From assembly GCF_000472705.1 (NCBI RefSeq), contig NZ_AXAE01000025.1, positions 62,109-126,108 on the forward strand: 64,000 nt of DNA, read 5' to 3'. Made by a program: the position numbers and the translations under genes. This DNA comes from Mesorhizobium erdmanii USDA 3471. Lineage in GTDB: Bacteria; Pseudomonadota; Alphaproteobacteria; Rhizobiales; Rhizobiaceae. Shown in pieces: positions 32,339 through 40,624 of this stretch. The notes beneath the pieces were generated by a model that saw only the letters and a program-made list of their open reading frames with translations, did not search any database and had not been told where the DNA came from. Numbering within the stretch: the first letter of the stretch is position 1; each line of letters begins with the position of its first letter.

Positions 32339-32974
32339 TCAGCCTTTCTTGGCGGCGGCTGCCAGCATCGCCTGACCAATCGGATGATCCCCTTGGGCGT
32401 TGACCATTTCACCAGCGTTTTGAATGTCGCGCAGCTCTTTGTTCTGACTGAGCTTGGCCTTGCCGACAAGGCGGGTGATTTCGATCTCTAGACCGACGAT
32501 CGCCTTGACCATTGTGTCGATAAAGTCCCTCGGTGCATCCCCCATCTTCCACGGGACAGGTTGGGTCGCTTCGTGCCTGTGAGTAAGCTTTGCGACATTG
32601 CGGCGGACATAGCGTTCGTCGTCGCGGATTGTGATCCGTCCCGTTGCATGGACGACGATGTAGTTCCAGGTCGGCACCTGCTTGTGGAACTCCTGCTTGC
32701 TTGGATACCATTGCGGCGAGATGTAGGCGTCGCCGGCGCGGAACACCACAAGCACCTCATCGCCGGTCGCCACGTCCTTCCAGACCGGATTGTGGCGTGC
32801 GACGTGGCAGCGAAGGGTACCGTTTTCTCCCTGCGACGTGTCGAGTTCGAAGGGGATGTGATTGGCGTCGAGGCCGCTGCGTCCATGGGTTATCAGCACG
32901 CCGAGCGCGTTGTTCTCGATCAGTTCGTAAAGGGCTTCTCGGCTGGGTTCATCGAAATGCGCGGGTACATACAT
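32339..32974 (-). CDS. FMN-binding negative transcriptional regulator, PaiB family
   Basis: A 211-residue protein with the PaiB signature from the first residues: MYVPAHFDEPSREALYELIE, ALGVLITHGRSGLDANHIPF, CHVARHNPVWKDV, VLVVFRAGDAYISPQWYPSK and VPTWNYIVVHATG, the FMN-binding split-barrel. The C-terminal helix region (DTMVKAIVGLEIEITRLVGK) is typical. PaiB-like proteins are described as repressors or flavin-linked protective proteins and often sit beside MocR and PLP enzymes in rhizobia. It lies 34 bp after the DHDPS-like gene and is probably co-transcribed. Confidence 0.9.
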   Translation of the reverse strand: MYVPAHFDEPSREALYELIENNALGVLITHGRSGLDANHIPFELDTSQGENGTLRCHVARHNPVWKDVATGDEVLVVFRAGDAYISPQWYPSKQEFHKQVPTWNYIVVHATGRITIRDDERYVRRNVAKLTHRHEATQPVPWKMGDAPRDFIDTMVKAIVGLEIEITRLVGKAKLSQNKELRDIQNAGEMVNAQGDHPIGQAMLAAAAKKG

Positions 32975-33008
32975 GACAGTTCCTTTCACGGGCCGCCGGG
33001 TTCGCTGT

Positions 33009-33911
33009 TCACCGGCTGGCGTCTGATGGCAAGCGTTCCAAAGCCGCCGCGATCTGACGCTTCGCTGGCGCGGGGAGGGGCAGGATGGGACGCGGGAGTT
33101 CGGCACGACAAATGTCGAACAATTCGGCGAGTGCATAAACGACCCGAAGGTTCGAGAACTCTTTGAAGAGGCCCCAGAGGGGCGCAAGCGCGGCATCGAT
33201 CCGTCGCGCTTCGGCCGCATCGCCCCTCCGCGCCGCCGTGACGATCTTCATGCAGACCTCGGGCAGGATGCCGGCGAGGACGCTGTACCATGTGTCGGCT
33301 CCGGCGATCATGGCCTCGGCGGCGTTCCAGTCGCCGCTGTAACCGATCGAGAAACCTTCCGGCACAGCGCGCCTCTGGTCGGCCAGATGGCTCTTGATTG
33401 CATCGGGCTTGTCCGTCGGATTCTTAATAGCGATGATGCCCCCCACCTTTGCCAGGCGGCTGACGAGTGCTGGCGTGAAACGGAAATGCGTCGTTCCTGG
33501 ATTGTCGTAGACGACGATTGGCAGGCCACTTTCGCGCGCCACTGTAGAGAAATGTTCGAACACCTCGTCATCGGTGAGCGGGGTGTAGGAGGTGGCGGCT
33601 AGCAACCCCGCGGCAGCTCCAAGGGCCTTGGCGTCCTGCGCGAGCCTCACTGCTTCGTCCGTGCGCAGCGCGCCCACACCCACCACCACCGGCATTCGTC
33701 CTGCGATCTCGTCCAAGGTCTCGGCGAGCGCCCTTCGCCGTTCCTCGCGCGACAGATACATGTATGTGCCGGTGCTGCCGAGAAGGCCGACGGAATCGAC
33801 CTGAGCAGCGCTAAGCCGAGCAATCAGCCTGCGTAAAGCAACGGTATCGACTCGGCCGTCATGATTGCTCGGGGTGATGGGGAACGCGGAAAGACCGCTC
33901 AGGAACGCCAT
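33009..33911 (-). CDS. dihydrodipicolinate synthase-family lyase
   Basis: A 300-residue (beta/alpha)8 aldolase/lyase. LLGSTGTYMYLSREER replaces the usual GTTGE loop. The Schiff-base machinery is present: Tyr135 in VVYDNPGT and Lys163 in IIAIKNP. The family covers dihydrodipicolinate synthase, N-acetylneuraminate lyase, sugar-acid aldolases and pyrroline-hydroxycarboxylate deaminase. The GST-GTY variant and the neighbours (PLP gamma-lyase, MocR, PaiB) point to amino-acid or keto-acid catabolism rather than lysine synthesis. Substrate not inferable. Confidence 0.82.
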   Translation of the reverse strand: MAFLSGLSAFPITPSNHDGRVDTVALRRLIARLSAAQVDSVGLLGSTGTYMYLSREERRRALAETLDEIAGRMPVVVGVGALRTDEAVRLAQDAKALGAAAGLLAATSYTPLTDDEVFEHFSTVARESGLPIVVYDNPGTTHFRFTPALVSRLAKVGGIIAIKNPTDKPDAIKSHLADQRRAVPEGFSIGYSGDWNAAEAMIAGADTWYSVLAGILPEVCMKIVTAARRGDAAEARRIDAALAPLWGLFKEFSNLRVVYALAELFDICRAELPRPILPLPAPAKRQIAAALERLPSDASR

Positions 33912-33963
33912 GGCAAAGCTCCATGTTTCTGCTTCAGCGCAGGGGTGGCCGCACGACAGGTCA

Positions 33964-35196
33964 TCAGAATGCGTCCAGAGCCTGCCGCAGGTCGGCGATT
34001 AAGTCATTGGCGTCTTCAAGACCCACCGAGAGACGCATGAGGTCCTCGCCGACGCCATCGGCCAAATGCGCATCCTTGCGGATTGGCTGACGAGCACGTG
34101 TCAGGCTCCCAGGATGATAGATGAGGCTGTCGGCATCGCCGAGGCTGACAGCCCGGGTGATCAGGTTGAGCCGGTCCATCATCCGGCGCGCGCCTTCGAA
34201 TCCTGCGTGCAGGCCAAAGGCCAACATGCCCGACCCTTGGGACATCTGCTTTCGCGCCGTCACCCGATCAGGGTGCGAGTCGAGGAAGGGATAACTCACC
34301 CATGTCACCGCCGGGTGCGCCTCGAGTGCCTGAGCCACCGCAAGGGCCGTGGCGCTGTGCCGTTCCATGCGCAGCGTGAGCGTCTTCAGACCACGCAGGA
34401 TCAGGAAGGCTGACATGGGCGAGAGCGCGGCGCCGGTGATGTAGCGCAGGCCCGTTTCGTGCAGCGTGCGGAGCGTTTGCGCGTCACCGAGAATCGCCCC
34501 GCCAAGGGCATCGCCATGACCGTTGATGTACTTGGTCAGCGAGTGGAGCACAATGTCGGCCCCGTGTTCAAGCGGTCGCTGGAGCGCGGGCGAGCCGAAG
34601 GTGCTGTCGACTGCAACCTTTACACCGCGCGCGTGGGCGCGCTCAGCAATGGCAGCGATGTCGAGGATTCGGCTCAGCGGATTCACCGGTGTCTCGAAGA
34701 AAACAAGCCGGGTCCGCTCGGTGATCGCGGCATCGAGATTGTGAGGATCGGACAGGTCGACCGCGACGGCCTTGATGCCGAAACGGGGGACCGCCTGTTC
34801 GACCATGGCAAGCGTGTTCGCATAAAGGGTCCTGTGGACGATGAGTTCGTCGCCTTGGGACAGGAGTGACAGGATCAGCGTGCCGAAAGCCGCCATCCCC
34901 GAAGAAACGACCAGACCCGCCTCGGCTCCTTCCAGATTGGCGAGCCGTTGTTCGAGAATCTCCGTTGTCGGATTGTATTCGCGCGCATAGAGCCTTCCGC
35001 CAAGCGCGGCGGCGGCTTCGTTCGCCGCCACACTTTCGAATCCATAGGTAGAGGTCAAGAAGACGGGCGGTTGAACGGCATTGGAAAAGCCGGCTGGATC
35101 GTAGCCATGATGGATCGCCCGGGTGGCAAATCCGAGGCCGGATTCGTTGAGCGACCGTGCGAGAGCGTCGGTTTCTGATTGAAAAGAGCGAGTCAT
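33964..35196 (-). CDS. trans-sulfuration PLP enzyme (methionine gamma-lyase/cystathionine gamma-lyase type)
   Basis: A 410-residue Cys/Met-metabolism PLP enzyme. Motifs: GFATRAIHHGYDP, PPVFLTSTYGFES, YAREYNPTTEILEQRLANLE (substrate/PLP region), VSSGMAA, DSTFGSPALQRPLEHGADIV, and SLTKYINGHGDALGG with the PLP-binding Lys222. The C-terminus keeps SLGDADSLIYHPGSLTRA and LMRLSVGLEDANDLI. The HHGYDP start and overall pattern fit methionine gamma-lyases and O-acetylhomoserine sulfhydrylases of alphaproteobacteria. It is divergent from the MocR gene across 72 bp that include an AACTGG/CCAGTT repeat. Confidence 0.88.
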   Translation of the reverse strand: MTRSFQSETDALARSLNESGLGFATRAIHHGYDPAGFSNAVQPPVFLTSTYGFESVAANEAAAALGGRLYAREYNPTTEILEQRLANLEGAEAGLVVSSGMAAFGTLILSLLSQGDELIVHRTLYANTLAMVEQAVPRFGIKAVAVDLSDPHNLDAAITERTRLVFFETPVNPLSRILDIAAIAERAHARGVKVAVDSTFGSPALQRPLEHGADIVLHSLTKYINGHGDALGGAILGDAQTLRTLHETGLRYITGAALSPMSAFLILRGLKTLTLRMERHSATALAVAQALEAHPAVTWVSYPFLDSHPDRVTARKQMSQGSGMLAFGLHAGFEGARRMMDRLNLITRAVSLGDADSLIYHPGSLTRARQPIRKDAHLADGVGEDLMRLSVGLEDANDLIADLRQALDAF

Positions 35197-35238
35197 GGGC
35201 CTCCAACATCTTCCTGGGTCTCTGGAAGATTGACGACA

Positions 35239-35264
35239 AACTGGCTAATGTAAAATATCCAGTT
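35239..35264. promoter_or_regulatory. AACTGG-N14-CCAGTT operator candidate
   Basis: An inverted repeat with 6-bp perfect arms and a 20-bp centre-to-centre distance, between the gamma-lyase gene and the divergent MocR gene. The intervening TAATGTAAAATA is promoter-like. Likely target of the adjacent MocR protein. Confidence 0.5.
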
Positions 35265-35268
35265 GGCG

Positions 35269-36774
35269 ATGAATGAAATGGGCCAGTCTTCAAGTGCCGG
35301 TTCTGCAGGTCGCTCGCACGCGATGGGTGCGCGCCAGATCTGCGTGGCACTTCGCGAGCAAATCCTCGGCGGCGTCTATGCAACCGGCAGTCAGCTGCCG
35401 TCCTCGCGGGGCCTTGCAAATGACCTCGGCGTTTCGCGAACCACGGTCACGATCGCCTACGAGCAATTGGCTGCCGAAGGTTTCATCGAAGTCCGTCAAG
35501 GCGCACGACCTCGCGTTGCATCTTCGTTGATCGGCCATGAGACAGGCCGCACTCCCGCCAAACGGGTCGGCCCGGTTCTTCTGTCCGCCTATGGGGGCCG
35601 ACTGCGCGTCACGCCGCCCTGGCCGGATTATCTGCCGAGTGGGCTGAAGGTCGATTTCCGCTATGGCGACCTGGCGCCGTCAGACTTCCCTGCATTGGTC
35701 TGGAAACGTGTGATGAACGAGGCGATGGGGCAGCGGCCCTTGCGCCTTGCCTACGACGATCCTCGGGGCTCTCGCCGGTTGCGCCAAGCGCTTCAGGGCT
35801 ATCTTTGGCGCGCCCGAACCCTGAGCTGCGACCTCGAGCAGATCATCATCGTCAACGGTTCGCAGCAGGGTCTCGATCTGTGCGCGCGCCTGCTTCTTGA
35901 TCCCGCCGACGGCTTCGTCATCGAGGATCCGTGCTACAAGATGGCGCGTCAGGTCTTTGCCAGCACTGGTGCTTCGCCCATCCCCGTCATCGTCGACGAG
36001 GACGGGATGAAGACGGAGTTGCTTGTGGGGATTGAGGCACGACTGGCCTATGTCACGCCATCGCATCAGTTTCCGCTGGGCGGCGTCATGCCGATCGCGC
36101 GCCGCCACCAGCTTTTGGAATGGGCGCGGCACAACAACGCCTATGTGATCGAGGACGACTACGACAGCGAATATCGCTACGACATCAATCCGGTCCCTCC
36201 GCTGCACAGTCTCGAGGACCCCGGGGCTGTGATCTACCTCGGCACGATCTCCAAGACGCTCTCTCCGATGCTGCGCATCGGCTACCTCGTTGTCCCGCCC
36301 GAATTGCAGGAGGTCTTTGCAACCGCCAAACAATTCGCGGACCGGCATTCGCCCGTGGCCGAACAGGAGGCCCTGGCCTCCTTGATCGAGAGTGGCGGGT
36401 ACGAAAGCCATGTGCGTCGTGTGCGCAGAATGAATGGCGAGCGTCGGGAGGCGTTGTTGGGCGCCGTGCGGCGCAGCTTTGGAGATCGCATTGCAGTCCA
36501 GGGAGCAGATGCCGGACTGCACGTCGTCGTTTGGTTCAATGACCTGCCCCGATTGTGCGAAACGACCCTGGTCGAAGCCGCCCGAAGCGTGGGCTTGGGG
36601 CTACACCTGATCTCGCCCCTTTACGGGCGGCAGTTGGACCAAGGCCGCAGCGACCGCGTCGGGCTTGTTATGGGCTACGCCGCCTTGAGCATTCGGCAGA
36701 TCGAGAAGGGCGTCGAGGTCTTGCGAGAGGTTGTCAAGCAGATGCAAGACGCGTTGCCGGGACACGGTCGCTAA
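35269..36774 (+). CDS. MocR-type (GntR HTH plus aminotransferase-fold) regulator
   Basis: About 501 residues. The N-terminal winged helix-turn-helix (about 21-90) reads ICVALREQILGGVYATGSQLPSSRGLANDL then GVSRTTVTIAYEQLAAEGFI. A linker leads to an aminotransferase class I fold (from about 125) with ...IEDDYDSEYRYD and the PLP-binding lysine in GTISKTLSPMLRIGY (about residue 329). MocR proteins use PLP or an external aldimine as the signal. It probably controls the divergent gamma-lyase/DHDPS/PaiB operon. Start uncertain: in-frame TTG 35263, ATG 35269 and ATG 35278 are possible. Confidence 0.9.
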   Translation: MNEMGQSSSAGSAGRSHAMGARQICVALREQILGGVYATGSQLPSSRGLANDLGVSRTTVTIAYEQLAAEGFIEVRQGARPRVASSLIGHETGRTPAKRVGPVLLSAYGGRLRVTPPWPDYLPSGLKVDFRYGDLAPSDFPALVWKRVMNEAMGQRPLRLAYDDPRGSRRLRQALQGYLWRARTLSCDLEQIIIVNGSQQGLDLCARLLLDPADGFVIEDPCYKMARQVFASTGASPIPVIVDEDGMKTELLVGIEARLAYVTPSHQFPLGGVMPIARRHQLLEWARHNNAYVIEDDYDSEYRYDINPVPPLHSLEDPGAVIYLGTISKTLSPMLRIGYLVVPPELQEVFATAKQFADRHSPVAEQEALASLIESGGYESHVRRVRRMNGERREALLGAVRRSFGDRIAVQGADAGLHVVVWFNDLPRLCETTLVEAARSVGLGLHLISPLYGRQLDQGRSDRVGLVMGYAALSIRQIEKGVEVLREVVKQMQDALPGHGR

Positions 36775-36929
36775 AACAGCGAGGCATGGCGAACTGGCGA
36801 GGACACCGTCCTGGGTTTCCCCGCATTCGTTGGACGGGCCCAGCTGGACTGGGAAAACGCGATGCAACTGGTGCTGTTGACCAGGCTAGCTTTGCAGCAG
36901 GGTTTTCACGAGACGAATTTCCGAGAGCG

Positions 36930-37175
36930 ATGATGACCTGGCGAGGAAAGCTGCTTCACATCCATATCGCACCCGCTGCCTCCTATGAAATGGAGGAACT
37001 GGCGGAGGCGCAGCTTATTGCCGGCCAAGGCATTGTCGGAGATCGCTACTACCTTGGAACGGGGACCTATTCCGCGCGTCCCGACGTTCGCGAGGTGACG
37101 CTAATCGAAGCTATGAGGATTGTCCGTCTGGCTGGCAAGCGGTTGGCAGCTCCCAATCCGATCGGCCGGGCTTAG
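36930..37175 (+). pseudogene. truncated MOSC-domain protein
   Basis: The frame from ATG 36930 reads GKLLHIHIAPAASYEMEEL, AGQGIVGDRYYLGTGTYSAR, PDVREVTLIEAMRIV, the N-terminal half of a MOSC (molybdenum cofactor sulfurase C-terminal) domain, including the GDRY motif. It stops at TAG 37173-37175, just before the region that should hold the conserved RRN motif and cysteine. About half of a normal protein of 150 or more residues is missing, so it is scored as broken. Confidence 0.6.
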
Positions 37176-37253
37176 GTCAAGAACGGAACATCTGCCGCAT
37201 TTCGGCCGATAGGCTCTCCTCGCCCGTTGTTTTCAAAAACAACGCCGTCGGCG

Positions 37254-37474
37254 GGCATCATGGAGACCGATCACGTCCGGTCCAGATCGAAATCGGCGGT
37301 AAGGTGGTTGCGGCAACAATCCAGACCGCGGGAAACGATCGAGGGCATTCCCTTGATAATGGCCCCACCTACTACACCATCACTCGACCGATGCGCGGAA
37401 AGCCCTGGTTCATCGAGTATGATGACGCGAGCGGCGTGCGCCAGAAAAGCTGGTTCAATCTCAACATGCCATGA
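37254..37474 (+). pseudogene. C-terminal fragment of an unidentified protein
   Basis: An open frame without a convincing start ends at TGA 37472-37474 and reads QIEIGGKVVAATIQTAGNDR, then NGPTYYTITRPMRGKPWFIE and YDDASGVRQKSWFNLNMP. Its beta-rich, aromatic composition looks like real coding sequence, in contrast to the overlapping frame with its own ATG (37257). Family not recognised. Probably a remnant at the junction of two modules. Confidence 0.4.
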
Positions 37475-37531
37475 GCCAGGCGATCACGCAGGACGGGGTA
37501 CTATGAGGGTTACAATTCAGAGAGGTTTGAA

Positions 37532-37990
37532 GTGTTCAAGGCGCTTCTCCTGTCCACTGTGATTATGAACACAGGCGTAGTGCTGGCGGCGGCTGGTCAG
37601 AGCGACAAGCCGCGATCAAACGTGGACAACCCTATGTGGCCGGCTTCACTGAAATGGGACTGCAAGACCTCAGCCAAAATCGTGTGCGAGCGCGATGGCA
37701 GTTGCTCAGTGGCTGAGGACCACACTGGATTTGTGCTGAACTACGGCAGCAACGAAGCCGAGTTCCCGGCCAGCAATGTCAGGATCAAACGCCACTATCA
37801 ACAGACCGTGCAGGGGAGCCCTTTGCAGCAGGAAGTTAAAGTCGAACTGGCCGACAATCGCGTTCTTTGGCTGACGGCGGTGGATGCCAGCCGCACTTAT
37901 TCGCAAGCGTGGGTCGGCGCACTGAGCGAGTTGAAGGGTGGCGCGGTACTAATGGAATCCGAGGGCGTCTATTGCATGCCGCACAAGTGA
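37532..37990 (+). CDS. secreted hypothetical protein
   Basis: 152 residues, GTG start with GAGAGG about 7 nt upstream. Signal peptide MFKALLLSTVIMNTGVVLAA. The mature chain has three well-spaced cysteines (KWDCKTSAKIVCERDGSC) and one near the end (GVYCMPHK), suggesting two disulfides. No family recognised. Confidence 0.6.
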   Translation: MFKALLLSTVIMNTGVVLAAAGQSDKPRSNVDNPMWPASLKWDCKTSAKIVCERDGSCSVAEDHTGFVLNYGSNEAEFPASNVRIKRHYQQTVQGSPLQQEVKVELADNRVLWLTAVDASRTYSQAWVGALSELKGGAVLMESEGVYCMPHK

Positions 37991-38212
37991 GTGGGCCGAG
38001 AGGGGAGGCGAGCGAAACCGTTACGGTCTGGCCTCGAGTCGGGGCATTGCTTCGACTCGGCTGCTATCAATTGGGTTTTCGGTGAAGTCGTCTATGTCGA
38101 GGATCTCGTTCTGCGACGCGTCTCTCCGCGCCCCGCGTGCCGAATCGATCCTACCCGGCGCGGCGTGGACCATATTGGCTGCGCTTCAACTCTCGGCCAG
38201 CCTGCATCTCGG

Positions 38213-38600
38213 CTATCCTGGCGAGAGGGTATCGAGGGGCTTTTTCTCGACCACCTCTGATCTATGAACCGAACGTAGCTTGCCGAAGGTTCTGTAGGGC
38301 AGGGACGTGCTGCCCTTCAATAATCTCGAGCCGGCCGTCGGGATAGTCGCAGATGACCACCTTCTTGTCGGCCAGGTGCGGCGCGAAGGCGTTGGGATCG
38401 AGAAGGAAAAGCACCTTGTCAGCGCAGCGTCAAAGCCTGGGATAGCGTGCGAAACTCTGAGCGGCACATCGCGCCGCGGGCGTTGAAATCCGTAAGGAAC
38501 TCCAATGCATAGACGTTTGCCTCTCTGAGGCCGCTAGCTGGGTGGGGATCTACGAAGGTTTTGCCGATATTCACCCGTGAGATTGATGTGTTCCCAGCCG
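38213..38600 (-). pseudogene. ISNCY-type transposase remnant, multiple frameshifts
   Basis: Minus-strand pieces in different frames match successive parts of an ISNCY-family transposase C-terminus: LEFLTDFNARGAMCRSEF (around 38455-38510), then VLFLLDPNAFAPHLADKKVV followed by ICDYPDGRLEI, then, after a frame change near 38330, SLPYRTFGKLRSVHRSEVVE up to the stop at 38213. Intact members carry the same order (FMADYNARF..., KRVMVFDYPDGRI, LPYRTFDKLRQV). This marks old transposition between the two modules. Confidence 0.55.
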
Positions 38601-39187
38601 AGCGGCGAGAGCATGGGTTAGCACGCGTAGGTGTCAACGTGCCGTACGCAGTGTGCGCGGCCGTATTGAGCAGAGAAGCGTTTGTTGCCGCGGCTGGACT
38701 CAGCGACTTCAAGGAGATCAGGTCCGTTTTCCGCCATTCCTTACTCGAACGCGAAATTTTTTATTGCGTCATATCGTGAGAATGATATAGTGCAATGACA
38801 AAATGATATAACACAATCTGGGAACCATAACAATGTTGCTCCGCGCGGCCCCGATCAAACCCTCATCCAGCTTTTTCGGAAGAGGGACATCGAGAGCGAC
38901 TGGCCCCCGAGCATGTTGGATCGTTGCCCGTGAATCGGGCGAATGGTTCGAGACCGATACAAACTTCCTAATCCGCACGCGCACGCATTCTTCAGCTGGT
39001 TAAAGCGTCCTGATCGGCGGTGCATATCTGCCTACAGATGCATACCGGCGGGGATCGGGAGCTAACCGAGACATAAGTTCGAAACAGCAGTGGAGGGAAG
39101 AAGCAAAGGCCGATGTGTCGCGCGCAACGCTCCCGTCGTCGCGACACAATGAACGCAACTGGGAGTGAACCCACTAAAATCAGGGGA
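38601..39187. other. upstream region of the ABC importer, operator only
   Basis: Apart from the tandem operator at 38781-38817 I see no well-supported gene. A 56-codon frame (38833-39003) starts just after the operator but has ordinary composition and no ribosome site. Composition turns A+T-richer than in the conjugation region. Confidence 0.4.
38781..38817. promoter_or_regulatory. tandem 16-bp operator, 21-bp period (site A)
   Basis: AATGATATAGTGCAAT (38781-38796) is followed by AATGATATAACACAAT (38802-38817), exactly 21 bp from start to start. The same arrangement recurs at 58241-58277 with an identical first repeat. Direct repeats on one helix face, two turns apart, are typical for MocR/GntR-type regulators. 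It lies 371 bp upstream of the ABC substrate-binding gene. Confidence 0.65.
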
Positions 39188-40306
39188 ATGACCGTGAAAA
39201 TTACAACCATGAAGTTTGCAGTTAGTGCGGCTCTTCTGTTGGCATCGTTGCCAACGGCTGCGCTATCGGATGAAATCCCCGACAATCTTAAAGGGTCGGG
39301 CGAACTCGTTACCACAACTGGCGGCGGAGGAGCATTTGACGACGCCCGCAAAAAAGCGTGGTTCGAACCATTTACGCGAGACACCGGCATCAAGGTAGTG
39401 ATCGTTCCGACTGACAATGCGAAGCTCATGACCTCGGTGAAGGTTGGGCAGCCCGAAGCAGACCTGACATTCGTCAGCGGAGGTGAAGTTCCGAGTTGGA
39501 TCAACAGAGGGTTCGTCGATAAGATCAATTACAGCTATTTTTCGAAGGAAACGCTTGCAGGCATCCCCGAAGAGGCCAGAAGTGAATATTCATTTCGCTC
39601 TAACAGTTACTCTGTCGTTCCGACTTATAGCACCACAAAATATCCACAGGGCACTAAGCATCCCGAAAACTGGGTTGACATTTACGACGTAGCGAAGTTC
39701 CCGGGGAAGCGCGCTCTTCCGAATTGTGGGAATACTCTCTATGGCGGTTTGCTCGAAGGAGCGCTTTTGGGTGACGGCGTTCCGCCTGAAAAGCTTTACC
39801 CGCTCGATTTTGATCGTGCCTTTGCCAAGCTAAAGCAAATTGCCCCCAACGTCGGGCGCTGGTGGGGTTGGGACGAAGGTGGTTTGGCTCCGCAGAGTCT
39901 CATTGATGGCGAAGCCGATATGGGTTCGGCGTGGAATGGTAGAATTCTCAGTTTGCAGAAGCAAGGCGCACCGGTAGCTTTGTCTTGGGATCAATCCCTC
40001 TTGCAGTACGACGACTGGGTGGTCGTAAAAGGGTCACCCAATCAAGAAAACGTTGCAAAGTTCCTTGCCTATATCGCTCGTCCTGAAGCGCAAGCGGCCT
40101 TTGCCGAAGCAATTCCTTACGGCGTTGTGAACCGAGACGCCTACAAACTCCTTCCGAAAGAACTGGCCGAAAACTTGCCGGGTGCCCCGTCGATCGCACC
40201 GAAACAGATCACACAAGACTACGCTTGGTGGTCAGAGGCCAGGCCTGACGGTAAGACAAACCTCGATTACGCGGTCGAACGTTGCCAAGCGGAGTTGGCA
40301 AAATAA
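39188..40306 (+). CDS. ABC importer substrate-binding protein, PotD-like
   Basis: 372 residues: signal peptide (MKFAVSAALLLASLPTAALS), then an extracellular solute-binding fold with GELVTTTGGGGAFDDARKKA, GIKVVIVPTDNAKLM, YDVAKFPGKRALPN and WWGWDEGGLAPQSLIDGEADMGSAWNGRI, the hinge/ligand region of the spermidine/putrescine-type family (SBP_bac_8). Ligand is an amine, amino-acid derivative or opine-like compound; not inferable further. Start is ATG 39188 or GTG 39194 (the latter better spaced from AGGGG at 39182). Followed by a hairpin and the fused permease. Confidence 0.88.
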   Translation: MTVKITTMKFAVSAALLLASLPTAALSDEIPDNLKGSGELVTTTGGGGAFDDARKKAWFEPFTRDTGIKVVIVPTDNAKLMTSVKVGQPEADLTFVSGGEVPSWINRGFVDKINYSYFSKETLAGIPEEARSEYSFRSNSYSVVPTYSTTKYPQGTKHPENWVDIYDVAKFPGKRALPNCGNTLYGGLLEGALLGDGVPPEKLYPLDFDRAFAKLKQIAPNVGRWWGWDEGGLAPQSLIDGEADMGSAWNGRILSLQKQGAPVALSWDQSLLQYDDWVVVKGSPNQENVAKFLAYIARPEAQAAFAEAIPYGVVNRDAYKLLPKELAENLPGAPSIAPKQITQDYAWWSEARPDGKTNLDYAVERCQAELAK

Positions 40307-40417
40307 TCGGTCTGCGCTCCTGCAAGCTTTGCTGCAACGCATTCTGAGCCGAGTGTTCCAATTGCCAGTACGACAGGGCTAGTAATACTACTGCTGTCCG
40401 ATGAAGTAAAAAAGTTA

Positions 40418-40452
40418 AAGAGGCGGTTCGATGGAGACGTCGGCCGCCTCTT
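40418..40452 (+). terminator. intercistronic hairpin between binding protein and permease
   Basis: AAGAGGCGG (40418-40426) and CCGCCTCTT (40444-40452) form a perfect 9-bp stem with a 17-nt loop in the 318-bp gap. No T-run follows. Such hairpins commonly protect or attenuate mRNA so that the binding protein is made in excess over the membrane subunits. Confidence 0.5.
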
Positions 40453-40624
40453 GAAGAAGGAAAATCAATGCTGCACTGTTGCAGAATGCTGAGCTCGACG
40501 AGATGGCCCAGTGGTCGGCGCACAAAACACAAGCATCAATTCCGAAAGTTGCCTCTGTGCCGTCGGTCATTGTTAAGAGGAAATTGAACCGAACATGAGG
40601 GATTTGAGGGAGGAGCAAAATCAG

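Noticed and set aside
38833..39003. A 56-codon frame just after operator site A
   Set aside because: No ribosome site, ordinary composition and no recognisable motif. Not enough to call a leader peptide.
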